From assembly GCF_036227485.1 (NCBI RefSeq), contig NZ_CP109479.1, positions 2,542,001-2,606,000 on the forward strand: a stretch of 64,000 nucleotides of DNA, read 5' to 3'. Position 1 is the first letter of the stretch. Each line of letters opens with the position of its first letter. Shown here piece by piece: positions 16,609 to 25,674 of this stretch. A program made the position numbers and the translations under genes. Under the pieces are notes generated by a model. It searched no databases and was not told the DNA's origin. It saw only the letters and a program-made list of their open reading frames with translations. This DNA is from Streptomyces sp. NBC_01451 (GTDB lineage: Bacteria > Actinomycetota > Actinomycetes > Streptomycetales > Streptomycetaceae).

Positions 16609-19600
16609 GTGCAGGGACGTTTCAAGAGGGATGGCAGCGCTTCGGCGGAGCCGGAGCCACACAACGGAGCCGGTAACGGTTCCTCCCCCCAGCACGCCCA
16701 GAACCCGGGCCAGGCAGCTCTGACCGGCGACAACGGCGAGCGGTCGACGCGCCTCGGCAGTGGTGCGCCCGGCGGCAAGGGCACGGCCACCGGTGGGCCC
16801 GCGCCCGCCGTGCCGCCCGCGAAGCCCGCCAAGGGCCCGACCGGTCCGGGCGCGCGAATAGCCCTGCGCAACTGGCGCATCTCGACCCGTCTGGTCTCGC
16901 TGCTCGCACTCCCCGTGGTCGCGGCGACCTCGCTCGGCGCGTTGCGCATCAGCGACAACATGGACGACATCCAGCAGCTCGACAACATGCGGCTGCTGAC
17001 GGACATCACCAAGCAGGCGACCGAGCTCTCCGCCGCGCTCCAGGAGGAGCGCGACCAGTCGGCCGGCCCGCTCGCGCACGGCGCGCCCGCAAGCGACCTC
17101 GGCGTCAAGGGCGTACGCGACAAGACCGACCGGGCCCTCGCCAACTTCATCGACGGCTCCGAGGAGATCGACGCCGCCAGCAAGAGCGGCACCCTCCAGG
17201 GTGTCCGCGACAGCCTGGTGGGCCTCGTCTCCGCGCTCGGCGATCTCAGCGAGGTCCGCAGCAACGCCTTCGAGGACCCGAACAACTCGACGCAGACGGT
17301 CGAGTCCTACCACCGGCTCGTCACCCAGCTGCTCGACCTCTCCCAGGACATGGCCGAGGCGACCAGCAACCCCGAGATGATCACGCGTACGCGCTCGCTG
17401 GCCGCCTTCTCCTCGGCCAAGGAGTACGCGTCGATCCAGCGCGCGGTCATCGCGGCGGCGCTGCCCGAGGACAACAAGAGGCTCGGCAAACTGTCGGAGA
17501 ACGACCGGCTCTACGCCGAGTCGGCGCTGAACAGCCAGGACTCCGAACTCGACAGCTTCAAGAGCATCTACGGCGACGGCTCCGAGGAACTCCTCAAGTC
17601 GATCGACGACGGCAGCCCGACGATCACGGCGGCCGACCTCTACGCCAAGCGCATCCTGGAGAGCAGGGACGGCATCCAGGGGCTGCAGAAGCGCTCGTAC
17701 AAGGACTGGATCGACGACGACTCGGCGAAGATCCAGCAGATGAAGACCATCGAGATCACGCTGCTCAACCAGATGGAGCAGAAGGCTCGTGAGTTGCGCA
17801 ACGAGGCCGAGCGGGAAGCGATCATCTCCGGTGCGCTGATCCTGCTCGTGCTCGGTGTCTCCCTGGTCGGCGCCTTCGTCGTCGCCCGGTCCATGATCCG
17901 CTCGCTGCGCCGGCTCCAGGACACGGCCACCAAGGTCGCCCAGGACCGGCTGCCCGAGCTGGTCAAGCAGCTGTCCGAGTCCGACCCGCAGGACGTCGAC
18001 ACGTCCGTCGAGTCGGTCGGTGTGCACTCCCGGGACGAGATCGGCCAGGTGGCCGCGGCCTTCGACGACGTGCACCGCGAGGCCGTCCGGCTGGCCGCCG
18101 AGCAGGCCCTCCTGCGAGGCAACGTCAACGCGATGTTCACCAACCTCTCGCGCCGCTCCCAGGGCCTCATCCAGCGTCAGCTGTCGCTCATCTCCGAACT
18201 GGAGTCCCGCGAGGCCGACCCGGACCAGCTGTCCTCCCTCTTCAAGCTCGACCACCTCGCGACCCGTATGCGCCGGAACGGCGAGAACCTCCTCGTCCTC
18301 GCCGGTGAGGAGCCCGGCCGCCGCTGGACCCGTCCGGTCCCGCTGGTCGACGTGCTCCGCGCCGCCGCCTCCGAGGTGGAGCAGTACGAGCGCATCGAGC
18401 TGTCGTCCGTGCCGACCACCGAAGTGGCCGGCCGGGTCGTCAACGACCTCGTCCACCTGCTCGCCGAGCTGCTGGAGAACGCCACGTCGTTCTCCTCCCC
18501 GCAGACCAAGGTCAAGGTCACCGGTCACGCGCTGCCCGACGGCCGCGTCCTGATCGAGATCCACGACACCGGCATCGGCCTCTCGCCCGAGGACCTCGCG
18601 GCGATCAACGAGCGGCTCGCCGCACCGCCCACCGTGGACGTGTCGGTCTCCCGCCGCATGGGTCTGTTCGTGGTCGGCCGCCTCTCGCAGCGCCACGGCA
18701 TCCGGATCCAGCTGCGTCCCTCCGACTCCGGTGGTACGACCGCGCTGGTCATGCTCCCCGTCGATGTCGCCCAGGGCGGCAAGAAGCCCGCTCCGGGCAA
18801 GGCCGGCCAGGGCGGTGCCCCCGCGGGCGGTCCCGCCGCGGCGCAGGCCGCCGCCGGTGTGGCCGCGGCTCGCCGGAGCGGTGGCCAGGGCGCTCCCGCC
18901 GGTGGCGGGCTCCTCGGCGCCGGTGCCGCACCGCGCAGCCAGGTCGGCTCCGGCCAGGGTGCACGGGCCGCGCTGCCCGGCCGGGACGCGGGCGGTCGCC
19001 CGGGTGGACCGGGCGGAGCGCCGCGTGGACCGCAGGGTCCCGGTGCTCCTCAGCAGGGTGGCAGGCCGGCTCCGGCAGGTGCGGGCGCGGGCGGCTTCGG
19101 CGGTCAGGCGCCGGGTGCTCCGCAGGGCCTCCAGGCCGCCGGCGGCTTCGGCGACAGCGCCGGTCCGCGTCAGGGACAGGACGCCTTCGGCAACAACGGC
19201 GGACGCCAGGACGCCTTCGGCGGCTCGCGCGGCCCCGCGACCCCGCAGCGCGGGGAGGGACAGGGCGGCGGGCGCCGTCCGCAGCTCCCGCCGCGTGGCG
19301 GTGCGACGCGTCCGGAGCTGCCCGGTGGCAACGCGCCGTCGCGTCCGAGCTGGAGCGACGAGAACGCGCAGCCTCCGGTGCCGCGCGCCTCGCTGGACAC
19401 CCCGCGCGGTCACGAGGAGCCGGACTCCACCTCGCGGATGCCCCGCGTCGACGACCGGCACGGCCCGGCCTCGACGTCGGAGATGCCGGCGATTCCCCGT
19501 CTCGACGATCGCCAGAACCCGGGTGTCACCTCCGAGTTCGCGCGCCCCGACTTCAACGCCCCGCGTCCGGGCGGCCCTTCGGACACCGGCCAGTTCCCGC

Positions 19601-20475
19601 TGCCCGGCTACAACGGCTCCGGCGACACCAACGGCCAGCAGAACAACGGGTCGTACGTCCGCTCGGACGTCTTCGGCGCCCCGCCCGGCGCACCGCAGAA
19701 CCCGCAGAACAACGGGCAGTTCACGCCGTCGTCGTACGACAGCGGTTCGACGGGCCAGTTCCCCGCGCCGACCGGGTACGACTCCGGCTCGACCGGCCAG
19801 TTCCCCGCGCCCTCAGGTTTCGACAGTCGGGGCCCGGTGCCCCGGCGTCCGCAGGATCCGTCGTCCACCGGCCAGTTCGAGCGCCCGCAGCCGGGCGCGG
19901 GCCGTGGCCCCGCCGACTTCGGCGGCTCCCGTCCGCCGGTGCCGCCGCGCCCGCCGCAGCCGGAGGCACTGCCGCCGGCGAGCGGCCCCGGTGACGGGCG
20001 GACGCCGCTGTACGACACCCTGGAGACCAACTGGTTCCACGGGCAGGGTCAGGGCCAGCAGGGGCAGCCGCCGTCCAACGGCAGCAGCAACGGGAGCAAC
20101 GGAATTGGTTCGGCGTCGTCGCAGCCGTCCTCCGTGCCGGCTCCCCCGCGTCCGGCGAGCGCGCCGGCCACGACCGGCTCCTGGCGCACCTCTCCCAACG
20201 ACGAGCTGGTCCGGCAGGCCGAGCGGGTCCGCCAGCCGGCCGCCGGTGGCGTCACTACTTCCGGCCTTCCGCGCCGGGTCCCGCGTGCGAACCTCGTACC
20301 GGGTACGGCTCAGCAGCAACAGCACCAAGGCGGTCCGGCGGTCTCGCGCGCGCCCGATGACGTGCGCGGCCGACTGACCAATCTCCGTAGGGGCATCGCC
20401 CAGGGTCGCCAGGCCGGTTCCGGCTCCGACCAGACGGGCAGCTTCCCCAGCCCCACTCACCAGCAGGAGCGATAG
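16609..20475 (+). CDS. cvnA1: Conservon sensor histidine kinase-like protein CvnA1
   Basis: 1288 residues. Order: cytoplasmic Gly/Pro-rich N-terminus; membrane segment about 95-112; extracellular nitrate/nitrite-sensing-type (NIT) domain with EERDQSAG; second membrane segment about 404-426; HAMP; a dimerisation region LDHLATRMRRNGENLLVL; HATPase (N-box ELLENATSFSS, G1 DTGIGLSPED, G2 GLFVVGR). About 560 residues of Gly/Pro/Gln-rich tail with STGQFPAP-type repeats (about 990-1090) end in a conserved block. GTG 16609 has AGAGG 11 nt upstream; ATG 16519 lacks a ribosome site. It heads a four-gene unit thought to form a G-protein-coupled-like membrane complex. Confidence 0.92.
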   Translation: MQGRFKRDGSASAEPEPHNGAGNGSSPQHAQNPGQAALTGDNGERSTRLGSGAPGGKGTATGGPAPAVPPAKPAKGPTGPGARIALRNWRISTRLVSLLALPVVAATSLGALRISDNMDDIQQLDNMRLLTDITKQATELSAALQEERDQSAGPLAHGAPASDLGVKGVRDKTDRALANFIDGSEEIDAASKSGTLQGVRDSLVGLVSALGDLSEVRSNAFEDPNNSTQTVESYHRLVTQLLDLSQDMAEATSNPEMITRTRSLAAFSSAKEYASIQRAVIAAALPEDNKRLGKLSENDRLYAESALNSQDSELDSFKSIYGDGSEELLKSIDDGSPTITAADLYAKRILESRDGIQGLQKRSYKDWIDDDSAKIQQMKTIEITLLNQMEQKARELRNEAEREAIISGALILLVLGVSLVGAFVVARSMIRSLRRLQDTATKVAQDRLPELVKQLSESDPQDVDTSVESVGVHSRDEIGQVAAAFDDVHREAVRLAAEQALLRGNVNAMFTNLSRRSQGLIQRQLSLISELESREADPDQLSSLFKLDHLATRMRRNGENLLVLAGEEPGRRWTRPVPLVDVLRAAASEVEQYERIELSSVPTTEVAGRVVNDLVHLLAELLENATSFSSPQTKVKVTGHALPDGRVLIEIHDTGIGLSPEDLAAINERLAAPPTVDVSVSRRMGLFVVGRLSQRHGIRIQLRPSDSGGTTALVMLPVDVAQGGKKPAPGKAGQGGAPAGGPAAAQAAAGVAAARRSGGQGAPAGGGLLGAGAAPRSQVGSGQGARAALPGRDAGGRPGGPGGAPRGPQGPGAPQQGGRPAPAGAGAGGFGGQAPGAPQGLQAAGGFGDSAGPRQGQDAFGNNGGRQDAFGGSRGPATPQRGEGQGGGRRPQLPPRGGATRPELPGGNAPSRPSWSDENAQPPVPRASLDTPRGHEEPDSTSRMPRVDDRHGPASTSEMPAIPRLDDRQNPGVTSEFARPDFNAPRPGGPSDTGQFPLPGYNGSGDTNGQQNNGSYVRSDVFGAPPGAPQNPQNNGQFTPSSYDSGSTGQFPAPTGYDSGSTGQFPAPSGFDSRGPVPRRPQDPSSTGQFERPQPGAGRGPADFGGSRPPVPPRPPQPEALPPASGPGDGRTPLYDTLETNWFHGQGQGQQGQPPSNGSSNGSNGIGSASSQPSSVPAPPRPASAPATTGSWRTSPNDELVRQAERVRQPAAGGVTTSGLPRRVPRANLVPGTAQQQQHQGGPAVSRAPDDVRGRLTNLRRGIAQGRQAGSGSDQTGSFPSPTHQQER

Positions 20476-20898
20476 TTGAGCCAGATGAGCCAGGCGGCGC
20501 AGAACCTCAACTGGTTGATAACCAACTTCGTGGACAACACCCCCGGTGTGTCCCACACCGTCGTCGTGTCGGCCGACGGACTCCTTCTGGCGATGTCGGA
20601 GGGCTTCCCCCGGGACCGCGCCGACCAGCTGGCAGCGGTCGCCTCCGGGCTCACCTCGCTCACCGCGGGTGCCTCGCGCATCTTCGAGGGCGGCACGGTG
20701 GCCCAGACGGTCGTCGAGATGGAGCGGGGATTCCTCTTCCTCATGTCCGTCTCGGACGGGTCGTCGTTGGCGGTTCTCTCCCACCCCGAGTGCGACATCG
20801 GCCTTGTCGGCTACGAGATGGCGCTTCTGGTCGACCGGGCGGGCGCAGTGCTCACCCCCGACCTGCGTGCCGAACTACAGGGCAGTCTGCTCCACTGA
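20476..20898 (+). CDS. cvnB1: Roadblock/LC7 protein CvnB1
   Basis: 140 residues. A Roadblock/LC7 (MglB-like) fold (NLNWLITNFVDNTPGVSHTVVVSADGLLLAMSEGF) that in conservons binds the CvnA and CvnD partners, probably modulating GTP turnover. It starts with TTG immediately after the cvnA1 stop, using a GGAG inside the end of cvnA1; the cvnB2 copy begins at the corresponding codon, which supports this start over ATG 20485. Across the main body it differs from CvnB2 at only about eight positions. Confidence 0.93.
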   Translation: MSQMSQAAQNLNWLITNFVDNTPGVSHTVVVSADGLLLAMSEGFPRDRADQLAAVASGLTSLTAGASRIFEGGTVAQTVVEMERGFLFLMSVSDGSSLAVLSHPECDIGLVGYEMALLVDRAGAVLTPDLRAELQGSLLH

Positions 20899-21006
20899 CC
20901 GCTCCGGATCCACCCGCCTCACCAAAACACCGTCCGGCCGCCACATCTCCCCCACCGGCCCTGTCAGACGGCACGACTGACCGACGCTGTCCCGCCCGGA
21001 GGATTC

Positions 21007-21405
21007 ATGACCCCGCCCACCGCCTCTCATGATCCGTACGCTCATACGTACGAGGATGAGGGCGACCAGCCGCTGGTAAGGCCGTACGCCATGACCGGCG
21101 GCCGGACCCGGCCGCGCTACCAGCTCGCCATCGAGGCGTTGATCAGCACGACGGCCGACCCGGCCCAGCTGATGGGTCTGCTGCCCGAACACCAGCGCAT
21201 CTGCCACCTCTGCCGTGAGGTCAAGTCGGTGGCCGAGGTGTCGGCGCTCCTCGCCATGCCCCTCGGTGTGGCCCGCATCCTCGTCGCGGACCTCGCCGAG
21301 GCCGGACTGGTCGCCATCCACCAGCCGGGCGGCGACGAGAACAACGGCGGTGCACCAGCGGTGACACTGCTCGAAAGGGTGCTCAGTGGACTTCGCAAGC
21401 TCTGA
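21007..21405 (+). CDS. cvnC1: DUF742 protein CvnC1
   Basis: 132 residues. DUF742 family: LVRPYAMTGGRTRPRYQLAIEAL opens the domain and a helix-turn-helix-like segment follows (VAEVSALLAMPLGVARILVADLAEAGLV). A CHLC pair (HQRICHLCREVKSV) is conserved in both copies here. The ATG follows CCGGAGGATTC. Its last 20 bp overlap cvnD1, coupling the two. The fourth-partner role in the membrane complex is known only in outline. Confidence 0.92.
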   Translation: MTPPTASHDPYAHTYEDEGDQPLVRPYAMTGGRTRPRYQLAIEALISTTADPAQLMGLLPEHQRICHLCREVKSVAEVSALLAMPLGVARILVADLAEAGLVAIHQPGGDENNGGAPAVTLLERVLSGLRKL

Positions 21406-21961
21406 CGGGGGCCGGGCCACCACCTCCGCGAAGATCGTGGTCGCGGGCGGGTTCGGCGTGGGCAAGACCACGTTCGTGGGCGCCGTCTCGGAGATCAACC
21501 CGCTGCGTACCGAGGCCGTCATGACGTCGGCCTCCGCGGGTATCGACGACCTCACCCACACCGGGGACAAGACCACCACCACGGTGGCCATGGACTTCGG
21601 CCGTATCACCCTGGACCAGGACCTGATCCTGTACCTCTTCGGTACGCCGGGTCAGGACCGTTTCTGGTTCATGTGGGACGACCTGGTGCGCGGCGCGATC
21701 GGCGCCGTGGTCCTGGTCGACACCCGCCGGCTCGCGGACTGTTTTCCCGCGGTCGACTACTTCGAGAACAGCGGCCTGCCCTTCGTCATCGCCCTCAACG
21801 GCTTCGACGGGCACCAGCCGTACAACCCCGAAGAGGTGCGCGAGGCGCTCCAGATCGGCCCGGACGCCCCGATCATCACGACGGACGCCCGGCACCGCTC
21901 GGACGCGAAGAGTGCGCTGATCACCCTGGTCGAGCATGCGCTCATGGCGCGCCTGCGGTAG
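21386..21961 (+). CDS. cvnD1: Conservon small GTPase CvnD1
   Basis: 191 residues. A Ras-like P-loop GTPase with Walker A GGFGVGKTT, switch region SASAGIDDL, G3 FGTPGQDRF (Gln at the catalytic position) and a non-standard G4 LNGFD in which the usual Lys of NKxD is Gly. It starts at GTG 21386 inside the end of cvnC1. It is the output switch of the conservon; effectors are not known from sequence. Nearly identical to CvnD2. Confidence 0.93.
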   Translation: MDFASSDGGRATTSAKIVVAGGFGVGKTTFVGAVSEINPLRTEAVMTSASAGIDDLTHTGDKTTTTVAMDFGRITLDQDLILYLFGTPGQDRFWFMWDDLVRGAIGAVVLVDTRRLADCFPAVDYFENSGLPFVIALNGFDGHQPYNPEEVREALQIGPDAPIITTDARHRSDAKSALITLVEHALMARLR

Positions 21962-22020
21962 CGCAATTCGACTCTGCCCTACGGCAGTTGTCGTAGATAC
22001 ACCGGAGCCGGCTGTGGCCT

Positions 22021-22049
22021 TTGACACGGTCGGCCCCGGTGTTCATAAC
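22021..22049 (+). promoter_or_regulatory. Sigma-70-like promoter between conservons
   Basis: TTGACA (22021-22026), 17-bp spacer, CATAAC (22044-22049). The -35 is perfect, and the predicted start lies near 22056, upstream of a hairpin at 22118-22137. Confidence 0.5.
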
Positions 22050-22117
22050 GTTTCGACAGAGATATCTGGTGGTATGGCCACGCGTCGCGGTCGCCCGGTC
22101 TCGCTGTGCTCACATCG

Positions 22118-22137
22118 GCCCCGCCTTTTGGCGGGGC
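22118..22137 (+). terminator. Intrinsic terminator in the cvn1-cvn2 spacer
   Basis: 8-bp stem GCCCCGCC/GGCGGGGC with TTTT loop, followed by a T-rich run (TCGTTCTTTA). It ends transcription from cvnD1, or from the promoter at 22021. Confidence 0.7.
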
Positions 22138-22244
22138 TCGTTCTTTATGACCGTTTTATCTGGGGCTTACATCGCTATGGATCTTCACATTCCGACGTTT
22201 GGAAGAGCGAAGGCCTACGTGCTGGAATGCCTGAACTGCCTAAT

Positions 22245-22279
22245 AGTCAAAGACGTACCCGTGTAGAGGGTCTTTGACT
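22245..22279. promoter_or_regulatory. 10-bp-arm inverted repeat upstream of cvnA2
   Basis: AGTCAAAGAC and GTCTTTGACT separated by 15 nt, ending 61 bp before the cvnA2 start. The right arm includes TTTGACT, which could double as a -35 box. It is AT-rich for this genome. Operator or promoter element by inference. Confidence 0.5.
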
Positions 22280-22340
22280 TACCGGCTCTGAGAGACTGCG
22301 GCACAACGTTGGTGCCTTCCGCCGAGAGGTTGTTGGTCGA

Positions 22341-25300
22341 GTGAGGCGAAGCAAGAACGGTCCCGAGCCGTCGGCACGGGGCAACTTCACCCCGCCGCCG
22401 CGCGGAGCGGCGCCCGCCCCTGTGCCCGGCTCGGAGCCGATGGCGCCACCCGCTCCGAGCGGCAGCCGGTTCTCCCCGCGCAACTGGCGCGTGCCGACCA
22501 GGCTGAACGCGATCCTGCTCATACCGGTGGTGGTCGGCCTGATAATGGGCGGCTTCCAGGTGAAGAGCTCGATCGACACCTGGCAGCAGGCCGAGGACGC
22601 CGAGAAGACCGCGCGCCTGGTGCAGGCCGCCCTGGTCTACGGCGACGCCCTCTTCCAGGAGCGCGACATCACCGCGGCACCCCTGCTCCAGGGCAAGGGC
22701 GAGGACGACGAGACGGTCGTCAAGGCCCGCGCGGTCACCGACAAGGCCGCTGACGCCTTCGACGCCGCCGCCCAGAACATTCCGGAGCGGGCGAGCCTGG
22801 AGCGCCGTCTGGAGCTGTTCCGCGAGGTCGAGCCCCAGCTGCAGACCGTCCGTGCGGCGGCCTACACCTCCAAGCTCACCGGTGTGCAGTCCGAGGAGAG
22901 CTACACCGCCATCACGCACACCCTGATGGAGTTCTCCAACGAGCTGGGCCTGGGCACGGGCAACAAGACGTACTCGACCTCCTACGGACGTGTCGTCTAC
23001 GCCCTCTCGCTGACCAAGGCCGCGCTGTCGCTGGAGCGTGCCATCGGCATGCACCTGCTGATCAAGCCCGGCCCCACCCCGGAGAGCTTCCAGAGCCAGC
23101 GCATCGCGCTCTCCTCGTACGCGTACCTGGAGCGGATCGCCATCGCCGAGTACATCGGCGGCGGTACCTCTGCGGACGCCAAGAAGCTGCAGGACGCGAG
23201 CGCCCAGGTCACGGCCCAGGGCAAGGAGATGGCCGAGCAGGCCGCACAGGCCGCCGCGGCCAAGGGCGAGACGTATGTCGCCCCGCCGTCCGACCCCAGC
23301 AAGATGATCGGGGCCCTCGCCGCGCTCCCCACCACCGACGCCAGTGACCGCGCCAACCTCGCAGCGAGCGGCATCACGCCGCAGAACTGGTGGGCGGTCA
23401 ACACGCTCAAATACAACATGTATCTGAAGCTGGAGTCGGACCTCTCGCAGAACGCGGTGGACGAGGCAGCGACCATCTCCGACGACGCCAAGCGTGACGC
23501 GTTCATCGTGGGTGCGGCCGTCGTGGTCGCCCTGCTCGCCGCGTTCATCCTGGCCGGCATGGTGGCCCGCCAGATGAGCCGCGCGATGCGCCAGCTGCGC
23601 AACGCCGCCTTCGGTATCGCCGAGCAGCGGCTGCCGATGCTGGTCGACCAGCTCTCGCGCACCGACCCCGGACGCGTCGACACCCGTGTCGCCGCCATCC
23701 CCATCAACACCACGGACGAGATCGGCGAGGTCGCCCGCGCCTTCGACCAGGTCCACCGCGAGGCGGTCCGACTGGCCGCCGAGCAGGCCCTGCTGCGGGG
23801 CAACATCAACGCGATCTTCACCAACCTGTCGCGCCGCAACCAGTCCCTGATCGAGGGCCAGCTGACCCTGATCACCGACCTGGAGAACAACGAGGCCGAC
23901 CCGGACCAGCTGGAGAACCTCTTCCGTCTGGACCACCTCGCGACCCGTATGCGCCGCAACGGCGAGAACCTCCTCGTTCTCGCCGGCGAGGAGCCGGGCC
24001 GCCGCTGGGACCAGCCGGTCCCGCTGGTCGACGTCCTGCGCGCCGCCTCCTCCGAGGTGGAGCAGTACGAGCGTGTCGAGCTGTCGGGCGTTCCGGAGGC
24101 CGAGATCCACGGCCGCGCGGTCACCGACCTCGTGCACCTGCTCGCCGAGCTCCTGGAGAACGCCACCACGTTCTCGTCCCCGCAGACCAAGGTCCGCGTC
24201 ACCGCGACCCGTCTCCCCGACGGCCGCATCATGGTCGAGATCCACGACAAGGGCATCGGCCTCACCGCCGAGGACTTCGCGGACATCAACCACAAGCTGG
24301 CCAACCCGCCGACCGTGGACGCCGCGATCTCCCAGCGCATGGGCCTGTTCGTGGTCGGCCGGCTGTCCGACCGGCACGGCATCCGCGTCCAGCTCCGCCC
24401 CTCGGGCGAGCAGGCCGGTACGACCTCGCTGGTCATGCTCCCGGACGCCATCACCCACGGTGGCGGTGGCGAACAGCAGATGCAGCGCGACGAGTTCACC
24501 GTCTCGCAGATCATTCCCGAGCAGCAGCAACAGCAGTACATCGGCGAGAACTTCCAGGCATCCCAGATGCAGCCGATGCGTACGGCGGCCGAGCTCGGCT
24601 TCGACGACAGCCGCTACACCGAGGTCCCGGACGACATCCGCGAGCTGGACCCGGTGGGCCGCTCCCTGATGCGTGAGGAGCGCCGGGCGCAGCTGGAGGC
24701 CCAGGCGCACCCCGAGTCCGGCCAGCAGGAGGCCAACGAGGCTCCCGCGTACGGCGACGACTTCAGCGCGCCGAACGGCCGGCCGCCGGCCCTGGAGGAG
24801 CCCTTCGCGGGCTACGACCAGCAGACGGCGTACGAGGAGCGGCAGCAGCCGTCGTACGAGGAGCCGTACTTCAACGGGAACGGCAACGGGAGCAACGGCT
24901 TCCAGCAGACGGACGACTTCACGTCGGCCGGCAGCGAGTACCCGGCGACGAACGGCGGCTACCCGGAGCCCGCGTACACGGAACCCGTCCAGGAGGAGGC
25001 CGCCCCGGCCCACGCCTCCGCCCCGGAGAACTTCTCGGCCTTCGAGGAGCGGCGGTTCCAGGATGACTGGCCGCAGCCGGACGGTTACCAGAACGGGCAC
25101 AGCTCCGAGTACGCTCCCGAAGCGGAATCCGTGCAGGCCGCTGACGTGAGTGAGCGGAATCACGTAGGCTTCGAGCGTCCGGGACCGGCGCCCTCCGCCG
25201 CCCACGCGCTGACCGATGCCGGGCTCCCCCGCCGTGGATCCACCACGAGCGGCAACGGCACCAGCAACGGCACCTCCCGGCAGCACGTGGGCCAGGAGAC

Positions 25301-25673
25301 ACCGGTCCCCGTCCCCGTCCCCGCGGAGCAGAACGGCAACGCGAACGGGAACGGAACCGGTCCCGACGACTGGCGCTCGGCCAACGACGAGCGCTGGCAG
25401 CAGGCCGCACAGCTCCGCAAGCCCAAGGCGGGCGGGGTGACCTCCTCCGGCCTGCCGCGCCGGGTACCGAAGGCCAACCTGATCGAGGGTGCCGCGGAAG
25501 CGACTCTCCAGGGCGGTCCGTCGGTCTCCCGCGCCCCCGAGGACATCCGGGGCAGGTTGAGCAACCTGCGCCGGGGCGTCCAGCGGGGACGCACCGCAGG
25601 TAGTGAGACGAACGGCCAGGCCACCAGGAATCACCACGGTGGGCCTGACAGCACCTACAACCAGGAGCGTTAG
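22341..25673 (+). CDS. cvnA2: Conservon sensor histidine kinase-like protein CvnA2
   Basis: 1110 residues with the CvnA architecture: membrane segment about 55-74, sensor domain with LFQERDITAAPLLQG, second membrane segment about 387-410, HAMP, LDHLATRMRRNGENLLVL, HATPase (ELLENATTFSS, DKGIGLTAED, GLFVVGRLSDRHG). The tail is Gln/Glu/Tyr/Asn-rich and acidic, unlike the Gly/Pro tail of CvnA1, but both end in the same block (SGLPRRVP-ANL ... GRL-NLRRG). The sensor domain also differs strongly from CvnA1, implying a different signal. The GTG start has AGAGG about 11 nt upstream, as in cvnA1. Confidence 0.92.
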   Translation: MRRSKNGPEPSARGNFTPPPRGAAPAPVPGSEPMAPPAPSGSRFSPRNWRVPTRLNAILLIPVVVGLIMGGFQVKSSIDTWQQAEDAEKTARLVQAALVYGDALFQERDITAAPLLQGKGEDDETVVKARAVTDKAADAFDAAAQNIPERASLERRLELFREVEPQLQTVRAAAYTSKLTGVQSEESYTAITHTLMEFSNELGLGTGNKTYSTSYGRVVYALSLTKAALSLERAIGMHLLIKPGPTPESFQSQRIALSSYAYLERIAIAEYIGGGTSADAKKLQDASAQVTAQGKEMAEQAAQAAAAKGETYVAPPSDPSKMIGALAALPTTDASDRANLAASGITPQNWWAVNTLKYNMYLKLESDLSQNAVDEAATISDDAKRDAFIVGAAVVVALLAAFILAGMVARQMSRAMRQLRNAAFGIAEQRLPMLVDQLSRTDPGRVDTRVAAIPINTTDEIGEVARAFDQVHREAVRLAAEQALLRGNINAIFTNLSRRNQSLIEGQLTLITDLENNEADPDQLENLFRLDHLATRMRRNGENLLVLAGEEPGRRWDQPVPLVDVLRAASSEVEQYERVELSGVPEAEIHGRAVTDLVHLLAELLENATTFSSPQTKVRVTATRLPDGRIMVEIHDKGIGLTAEDFADINHKLANPPTVDAAISQRMGLFVVGRLSDRHGIRVQLRPSGEQAGTTSLVMLPDAITHGGGGEQQMQRDEFTVSQIIPEQQQQQYIGENFQASQMQPMRTAAELGFDDSRYTEVPDDIRELDPVGRSLMREERRAQLEAQAHPESGQQEANEAPAYGDDFSAPNGRPPALEEPFAGYDQQTAYEERQQPSYEEPYFNGNGNGSNGFQQTDDFTSAGSEYPATNGGYPEPAYTEPVQEEAAPAHASAPENFSAFEERRFQDDWPQPDGYQNGHSSEYAPEAESVQAADVSERNHVGFERPGPAPSAAHALTDAGLPRRGSTTSGNGTSNGTSRQHVGQETPVPVPVPAEQNGNANGNGTGPDDWRSANDERWQQAAQLRKPKAGGVTSSGLPRRVPKANLIEGAAEATLQGGPSVSRAPEDIRGRLSNLRRGVQRGRTAGSETNGQATRNHHGGPDSTYNQER

Positions 25674-25674
25674 T

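Noticed and set aside
16606..19461. Long open frame antisense to cvnA1 (about 950 codons)
   Set aside because: A shadow of high-GC coding on the other strand. It has no ribosome site and its residues are composition-driven Arg/Gly/Leu, with no domain.
21936..22277. Possible 113-codon gene in the cvn1-cvn2 spacer
   Set aside because: It overlaps the terminator hairpin, contains rare TTA-type codons and lacks a ribosome site or homology-like pattern.
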